A stretch of 10,933 nucleotides of DNA from Verrucomicrobiota bacterium (GTDB lineage: Bacteria > Verrucomicrobiota > Verrucomicrobiia > Opitutales > Opitutaceae). The position numbers were made by a program, and so were the translations under genes. Below the pieces are notes generated by a model. That model ran no database searches. It saw only the letters and a list, made by a program, of their open reading frames with translations, and had not been told where the DNA came from. The stretch spans positions 1-10,933 of the forward strand of contig JAURJO010000099.1 in the NCBI GenBank assembly GCA_030832235.1, read 5' to 3'. Shown piece after piece: positions 6,572-10,933 of this stretch. Each line of letters opens with the position of its first letter. The stretch's first letter is position 1.

Positions 6572-6638
6572 ACGAAAAATCCTCGCCGTCCTGGCGCTGA
6601 TCCTCATCGCGGGATTGGTCGCGTTGGTGGTTTTGTGA
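6546..6638 (+). CDS. 30-residue single-pass membrane microprotein at the end of the exosortase operon
   Basis: This small open reading frame begins inside the end of the exosortase gene (26-nt overlap, different frame). A strong Shine-Dalgarno, GGAG at 6537-6540, lies 5 nt before its ATG. The product has a basic N-terminus (MPFRTTRTERK, five Arg/Lys) followed by about 19 hydrophobic residues (ILAVLALILIAGLVALVVL) and ends there. This predicts one inner-membrane helix with the N-terminus in the cytoplasm and no domain beyond it. It lacks a Pro-Glu-Pro or VPDSG motif and a basic tail, so it is not a sorting signal or substrate. A modulator or subunit of the exosortase complex is a guess from position. 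No family is recognised. The ribosome-binding site, coupling position and clean helix argue that it is real. Confidence 0.6.
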   Translation: MPFRTTRTERKILAVLALILIAGLVALVVL

Positions 6639-6644
6639 GTGGTT

Positions 6645-6671
6645 CGAGGTCCGAGCCGGGATCGGATCTCG
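6645..6671 (+). terminator. strong stem-loop after the exosortase operon, no U tract
   Basis: CGAGGTCCGA (6645-6654) pairs with TCGGATCTCG (6662-6671) in a 10-bp stem with one G-U pair and a 7-nt loop. It starts 6 nt after the stop codon of the microprotein, where an operon end is expected. No run of T follows on either strand, so it is not a classical intrinsic terminator. It could act as a U-less terminator, as a 3' mRNA stabiliser, or with Rho. Confidence 0.5.
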
Positions 6672-6765
6672 CGGCATTCATCACGATGGTTTGGAACGCG
6701 AGAAGTTTGTTTCCGCCCGCGGCAACGTGAACACGGCTCCCAAGCGTGGCGCGCCCCCGCTTCCA

Positions 6766-6798
6766 CTTGCCAAGCAAGATGATGAAACCACCTTGGCA
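6766..6798. promoter_or_regulatory. overlapping inverted repeats upstream of the PSD1 gene
   Basis: CTTGC (6766-6770) and GCAAG (6774-6778) form a compact palindrome with a 3-nt centre. TGCCAAG (6768-6774) also pairs with CTTGGCA (6792-6798) across 17 nt. Both sit just before the ATG at 6807, in a 168-nt gap that contains no other gene. They could be an operator or a leader hairpin masking the start. The arms are short, so chance is possible, and no -35/-10 pair is clear. Confidence 0.25.
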
Positions 6799-6806
6799 TC
6801 AAAGGC

Positions 6807-9800
6807 ATGACCGTCACCCTGTGTTCGCCCGTCCGCCCCGGATCGCTCACCCTCGCCACCTTGGCGGCCGCGCTCGCGTTTCCGGCCACCGGTTCCGCAA
6901 ACGTTGATTTCAACCGCGAGGTGCAGCCGATCCTCGCCGAGCATTGCTTCCATTGCCACGGCCCGGATGAAAAAGACCGCAAGGCCGGCTACCGGCTCGA
7001 CCTCCGCGACCCGGCGCTGAAGGGCGGGCGTTCCGACCTCGCCGGGATCGTGCCGGGCCAACCCGACCGGAGCGAAATCATCGCCCGCATCTTCTCGACC
7101 GACAGCGAGGAGGTCATGCCTCCGCCGAAGGAGAACAAGCCGCTCACGGCCGCGCAGAAGGAGACGCTCAAACGCTGGGTCACGGAGGGCGCCGCGTACG
7201 CGCAGCACTGGGCCTTCGTGCCCCCCGCCAAGGCTCGACTGCCGGAAGCCAACGCGACCAAGGCCATCGCCCCCGTCACGGCGGCGCTCAACCCGGTCGA
7301 CGCCTTCGTCGAGGCGAAGCTGCGTGCCGCCAACCTCGCGCCTTCCGCCCCCGCCGACCCCGCCATCCTCTGCCGCCGCATCCACCTCGATCTCATCGGA
7401 TTGCCGCCCGCGCCGAAGGACGTCGCCGAGTTCGTCGCCGCAGCTGCGGCAACCGGCCTGCCTTCCGCGGTTGAATCCCTGTCAAAACGCCTCATGGCCG
7501 ACCCGCGGTTCGGCGAACGCTGGGCGCGCGTGTGGCTCGACGCCGCCCGCTATGCTGACAGCAACGGCTTCGAGAAGGACCTGCCCCGCGAGCAGTGGGC
7601 GTGGCGCGACTGGGTGATCAACGCCTTCAATCGCGACCAGCCCTACGACCAGTTCATCATTGATCAGCTCGCCGGCGACCTAATCCCGGGCGCGACACAG
7701 GACCAGATCATCGCGACCGGTTTCCTGCGCAACGGCATGGTCAACGAGGAGGGCGCGATCATCCCCGAACAGTTCCGCATCGAGGGAATGTTCGACCGCA
7801 TGGACTGCGTCGGAAAGGCCGTGATGGGCCTCAGCCTGCAATGCGCGCAGTGCCACACGCACAAGTTCGACCCCATCACTCACGACGAATACTTCGGGCT
7901 CTACGGCTTCCTCAACAACACCTACGAGGCGCAATCGTGGGTCTACAGCGAGGAGCAGCAAAAGGAAATCAACCGGATCCGCTCCGACCTCGCGGGCGTC
8001 GACGAGCGCTCGAAGAAAGCCCTGCCCGAATGGCAGGAAAAAATCGCCGCGTGGGAGGCGGGCATCTCGGCGCGTCGACCGAGGTGGACTCCCATCGAGC
8101 CCTACGAACTGGCGAGCACCAGCGGCTTGAATCACCCGGTGCAGTTGCCCGACAAATCGCTTCTCACGCTGGGCCATCCGACCACCCGCGGGGACATCTT
8201 CGTCCTCGCCACACCCGAGCTCAACGGCGTCACCGGTCTGCAACTCGAAGCCTTGAACCACGGGGACCTCGAGTTCGGCGGCCCGGGCCGCAGCAAGTAC
8301 GGGACCTGGGCGCTTTCCGAACTCGAGGTCAGCACGCAGGCGCCGGGCAGCGACAAGTGGGAGAAGGTCGCCCTGCGCAACGCCACCGCCGACTTCGCCG
8401 AGGCCGTGCGCGGACTCGAGGAGGAATGGAAGGCCGGGTTCGACAAGGAGCGGAAACGCGTTGTCGGGCCCGCGGACTTCATGATCGACGGCTCCAACGA
8501 CACCGCGTGGCGCGCCGACCGCGGGCCGGGCCGCCGCAATTCACCCTCGGTCGCCGTCGTGCAATTCACCGAGCCGCTGACCCTGCCCGCGGGCACCAAA
8601 CTCAAGGTGCTCCTGCGGATGCACCACAGCGGCGACGACAACGGCCGCCACAACACGGCGCTCGGTTGCTGCCGCATTTCCCTCACCGGCGATCCCGACC
8701 CGAAGGCGGAGCCGGTGGACTACGCCGCCCTCCTCGCCTTCGCCACCCCGGCCGCCGAACGCACCGGGGAACAGCGCGCGACAATCTTCCGCGCCTGGCG
8801 GGCTACCATCGCCGAAGCGAAAAAGTTCAACGTCGAGGCCGACAACCTTTGGAAGAGATTTCCGGTCGCCGGCACCTCCGTCCTTCACCTCGCGGAGCGC
8901 GGCGGGCTTCAAACCCGGGCGACGAAACTGCTCGATCGCGGCGGCTGGGATAAACCGAAGCACCAGGTCGCGCCCCATGTGCCCGCGGCGCTCCACCCGT
9001 GGCCGGAAGGCGCGCCCCGCGACCGTCTGCAATTCGCCCGCTGGGTCGTCGCGCCGCAATCGCCGCTCGCCGCGCGCGTCGCCGTCAACCGCGTCTGGCA
9101 GGCCGTGTTCGGGGTTGGTCTCGTCGAAACGCCCGAGGACTTTGGTACGCGTACGCCAGTCCCGGAACACCGCGACCTGCTCGACTGGCTCGCGGTCGAC
9201 TTCATGGAGAATTGCTGGAGCCACAAACACCTGCTCCGGACCATCATCGCCAGCCGCACCTACCAACAGTCGTCGGTCGCGTCGCCGGCCTTGGTCGAGC
9301 GCGACCCGGCCAACCGGCTCCTCGCACGCGGGGCCCGTTTCCGCGGAGACGCGGAGGTCGTGCGTGATTCCGCGCTCGCGATCGCCGGCCTGCTTCATCC
9401 GCGCGTCGGCGGACCGAGCATTTTCCCGCCCGTGCCGGAGAACGTCCTCGCCTACAACTATGTGCGGCCGACGTATTGGAACCCGCCGCAGGACGCCGAA
9501 CGGTACCGCCGAAGCCTTTATTTGTTCCGCAAGCGCTCCATGCCCGACCCGATGCTCAGCGCCTTCGACGCGCCCAACGGCGACTTCGCGTGCGCCCGGC
9601 GTCCGCGCTCCAACACGCCCCTCGCGGCTCTGACCAGTCTCAACGAACCCGTCTTCGTGGAGGCGTCCCAAGCCCTCGCCCTGCGCATCTGGCGCGAGGG
9701 CGGCGCCACTGATGAAAGCCGGGCCGACTACGCCTACCGCCTGTGCACCTCGCGTGGCGCCCGCCCCGCCGAGGTCTCCGCGCTTCGACGCTTGCTGGAG

Positions 9801-9971
9801 GAAAAACGCGCGCGTCTGCGCTCCGGTGAACTGAAGGCCGCCGAAATCGCGTTCTCCACCTTCACCAAGACCGCCGACCTGCCGGCCGACGCCACGCCGG
9901 CCGACCTCGCCGCATGGGCCATTGTCGCCCGCGTGCTGCTCAACCTCGACGAAACCCTCACCAAATCCTGA
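6807..9971 (+). CDS. PSD1 family protein: planctomycete-type cytochrome c, DUF1549, DUF1553
   Basis: This 1054-aa exported protein has a Sec-type signal (about 1-31, with LTLATLAAALAFPATGSA and probable cleavage after GSA). A planctomycete cytochrome c domain follows, with haem motif CFHCH (47-51) and a likely axial Met104 in EEVMPPPKENKPLT. DUF1549 runs from about 162 to 374 and contains a second CxxCH (CAQCHTHKFDPI, 346-357). A beta-rich insert (about 428-630) includes a discoidin-like stretch with DFMIDGSNDTAWR (557-569). DUF1553 covers about 735-1000, with RLQFARWVV, NRVWQAVFG and LNEPVFVEASQAL. The biochemical role of PSD1 proteins is not established; such genes often accompany polysaccharide or sulfated-glycan use. 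A downstream DUF1501 gene 3 nt away is the usual partner. The start is fixed by an in-frame stop at 6783-6785; AAAGG lies too close to the ATG to be a good ribosome-binding site. Confidence 0.94.
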   Translation: MTVTLCSPVRPGSLTLATLAAALAFPATGSANVDFNREVQPILAEHCFHCHGPDEKDRKAGYRLDLRDPALKGGRSDLAGIVPGQPDRSEIIARIFSTDSEEVMPPPKENKPLTAAQKETLKRWVTEGAAYAQHWAFVPPAKARLPEANATKAIAPVTAALNPVDAFVEAKLRAANLAPSAPADPAILCRRIHLDLIGLPPAPKDVAEFVAAAAATGLPSAVESLSKRLMADPRFGERWARVWLDAARYADSNGFEKDLPREQWAWRDWVINAFNRDQPYDQFIIDQLAGDLIPGATQDQIIATGFLRNGMVNEEGAIIPEQFRIEGMFDRMDCVGKAVMGLSLQCAQCHTHKFDPITHDEYFGLYGFLNNTYEAQSWVYSEEQQKEINRIRSDLAGVDERSKKALPEWQEKIAAWEAGISARRPRWTPIEPYELASTSGLNHPVQLPDKSLLTLGHPTTRGDIFVLATPELNGVTGLQLEALNHGDLEFGGPGRSKYGTWALSELEVSTQAPGSDKWEKVALRNATADFAEAVRGLEEEWKAGFDKERKRVVGPADFMIDGSNDTAWRADRGPGRRNSPSVAVVQFTEPLTLPAGTKLKVLLRMHHSGDDNGRHNTALGCCRISLTGDPDPKAEPVDYAALLAFATPAAERTGEQRATIFRAWRATIAEAKKFNVEADNLWKRFPVAGTSVLHLAERGGLQTRATKLLDRGGWDKPKHQVAPHVPAALHPWPEGAPRDRLQFARWVVAPQSPLAARVAVNRVWQAVFGVGLVETPEDFGTRTPVPEHRDLLDWLAVDFMENCWSHKHLLRTIIASRTYQQSSVASPALVERDPANRLLARGARFRGDAEVVRDSALAIAGLLHPRVGGPSIFPPVPENVLAYNYVRPTYWNPPQDAERYRRSLYLFRKRSMPDPMLSAFDAPNGDFACARRPRSNTPLAALTSLNEPVFVEASQALALRIWREGGATDESRADYAYRLCTSRGARPAEVSALRRLLEEKRARLRSGELKAAEIAFSTFTKTADLPADATPADLAAWAIVARVLLNLDETLTKS

Positions 9972-9974
9972 CCC

Positions 9975-10933
9975 ATGACGAACGCCGCCGACCTCCGCGC
10001 CGCTCGCGCCCGTCTCCTCTCCCGCCGCTGGTTCCTGCAGGACTGCGGCGTGGGCATGGCCGGCCTCGCCCTCAGCTCCCTCGTCGCGCGCGAGGCGAAG
10101 GCCAAGGCACCCGCCAACCCGCTCGCGGTCCGCGCGCCGCACTTCAAGCCGAAGGCGAAACGCGTGATCTACATGTTCATGGCCGGGGCCCCGAGCCACC
10201 TCGAGCTCTTCGATCCCAAGCCGGAACTGCAGAAGCGCGACGGGCAGCTGCCCCCCGCGGACCTGCTGAAGGATTACCGCGCGGCCTTCATCAATCCCAA
10301 CTCCGCCCTCCTAGGGCCGAAGTACAAGTTCAGCCCCCACGGCAAGTCGGGCATCGAGTTCTCTGAACTCATCCCCAACATCGCCGGCCTCGCCGATGAC
10401 CTGTGCGTCATCCGCAGCCTGCAGACCGACGCGGTCAACCACGCGCCCGGGCAGATCATGATGAACACCGGCTCGCAGCAATTCGGCCGGCCCAGCTTCG
10501 GCTCCTGGACCCTCTACGGACTCGGCTCCGAGAGCGAGACGCTCCCCGGCTACGTCGTGCTCACCAGCGCCAAGGGCACCAGCGGCGGCGCGAGCAATTA
10601 CGGCTGCGGCTTCCTACCCACGGTCTACGGCGGCATCCCCTTCCGCAGCACCGGTGATCCGGTGCTCTACCTTTCCAATCCCGCGGGCTTCGACGCCCGC
10701 GCCCAGCGCGCCTCCCTCGACACGCTGAATGAGCTCAACGAGCTGGCGCGCGTCGATACGGGCGATCCCGAGATCGCCGGCCGCATCCAGAGCTACGAGA
10801 TGGCCTACCAGCTCCAGACCTCGGCTCCCGAGCTGATGGACCTGTCATCCGAACCCGCCCACGTGCTCGAGGCGTACGGGATCACCGACATCAAGCAGGC
10901 CAACTACGCCCGCAATTGCCTCCTCGCGCGCCG
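9975..10933 (+). CDS. DUF1501 domain protein with Tat signal, N-terminal 319 residues (cut by window edge)
   Basis: The frame stays open from the ATG at 9975 to the end of the window. Residues 15-37 form a twin-arginine signal (SRRWFLQDCGVGMAGLALSS, with Arg17-Arg18), so the protein should be folded in the cytoplasm before export. DUF1501 belongs to the alkaline phosphatase/sulfatase-like fold group. Visible family stretches are RVIYMFMAGAPSHLELFDPKP (63-83), LIPNIAGLADDLCVIRS (132-148), NHAPGQIMMNTGS (155-167) and RPSFGSWTLYGLGS (172-185). Members are usually about 430-490 aa, so roughly the last quarter to third is missing. It begins 3 nt after the PSD1 stop, which strongly suggests co-transcription. 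No Shine-Dalgarno is visible, so its translation probably depends on that of PSD1. The enzymatic activity of the family is unknown to me. Confidence 0.93.
   Translation, partial: MTNAADLRAARARLLSRRWFLQDCGVGMAGLALSSLVAREAKAKAPANPLAVRAPHFKPKAKRVIYMFMAGAPSHLELFDPKPELQKRDGQLPPADLLKDYRAAFINPNSALLGPKYKFSPHGKSGIEFSELIPNIAGLADDLCVIRSLQTDAVNHAPGQIMMNTGSQQFGRPSFGSWTLYGLGSESETLPGYVVLTSAKGTSGGASNYGCGFLPTVYGGIPFRSTGDPVLYLSNPAGFDARAQRASLDTLNELNELARVDTGDPEIAGRIQSYEMAYQLQTSAPELMDLSSEPAHVLEAYGITDIKQANYARNCLLAR

Noticed and set aside
6546..6638. Possible PEP-CTERM or VPDSG-CTERM sorting tail
   Set aside because: The hydrophobic stretch runs to the last residue; a sorting tail needs a Pro-containing motif before the helix and a basic cluster after it.
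5750..6982. Minus-strand frame (410 codons) across the exosortase end, the gap and the PSD1 start
   Set aside because: It is antisense to three supported plus-strand genes, has Arg/Ala/Gly-rich composition without domains, and the genuine stops and signals are all on the plus strand.
7841..8953. Plus-strand frame (370 codons) within PSD1
   Set aside because: It is an Arg/Gly/Pro-rich alternative frame of PSD1 with no recognisable domain.
8541..10199. Minus-strand frame (552 codons) opposite PSD1 and the DUF1501 start
   Set aside because: PSD1 and DUF1501 motifs run unbroken on the plus strand; the minus frame has the Gly/Arg/Val/Glu composition of an antisense shadow.
1..10933. CRISPR arrays, tRNA or rRNA genes, riboswitches, phage or integron parts
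   Set aside because: No regularly spaced repeats, cloverleaf signatures, rRNA-like stretches, integrase genes or attachment-site repeats were seen on either strand.

Overview
The window is GC-rich (about two thirds G+C by eye) with strongly GC-biased third codon positions. Its gene content points to Verrucomicrobiota, probably close to Opitutaceae: a PSD1/DUF1501 cytochrome pair, an exosortase fused to an EpsI domain, and a small lysine/arginine-rich coiled-coil/HTH protein. This placement is inferred from families, not from a marker gene. No tRNA, rRNA, CRISPR array or insertion sequence was found, and every gap between genes is shorter than 300 bases.

Layout. (1) 1-612, minus strand: housekeeping pair ruvX (YqgF) and the start of truA, overlapping by 17 nt; truA runs off the left edge. 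(2) 689-1852, plus strand: a MoeB/ThiF-type E1-like adenylyltransferase fused to a rhodanese domain, divergent from ruvX. (3) 1874-2324, minus strand: a 131-aa DNA-binding protein with coiled coil, GRKP hook and C-terminal HTH, followed by a strong intrinsic terminator. (4) 2395-3235, minus strand: an SDR oxidoreductase with its own terminator. (5) 3237-6638, plus strand: an apparent three-gene exosortase operon. It holds a cysteine-rich/transmembrane/helical-repeat protein, an exosortase-EpsI fusion coupled to it by an ATGA overlap, and a 30-residue membrane microprotein that overlaps the exosortase end and has a good Shine-Dalgarno. A 10-bp stem-loop follows. (6) 6807 to the right edge, plus strand: a PSD1 (cytochrome c/DUF1549/DUF1553) protein and a DUF1501 protein with a Tat signal, 3 nt apart; the second is cut by the window end.

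How the parts work together. ruvX and truA are housekeeping genes. The E1-rhodanese fusion would activate and sulfurate a MoaD/ThiS/Urm1-like carrier encoded elsewhere. The exosortase operon should sort C-terminally tagged (PEP-CTERM or VPDSG-CTERM type) envelope proteins, but no substrate lies in this window. The PSD1/DUF1501 pair is a periplasmic module typical of Planctomycetota and Verrucomicrobiota whose biochemistry is poorly known. The least described items are the exosortase partner protein, the membrane microprotein and the H-NS-like modular HTH protein.
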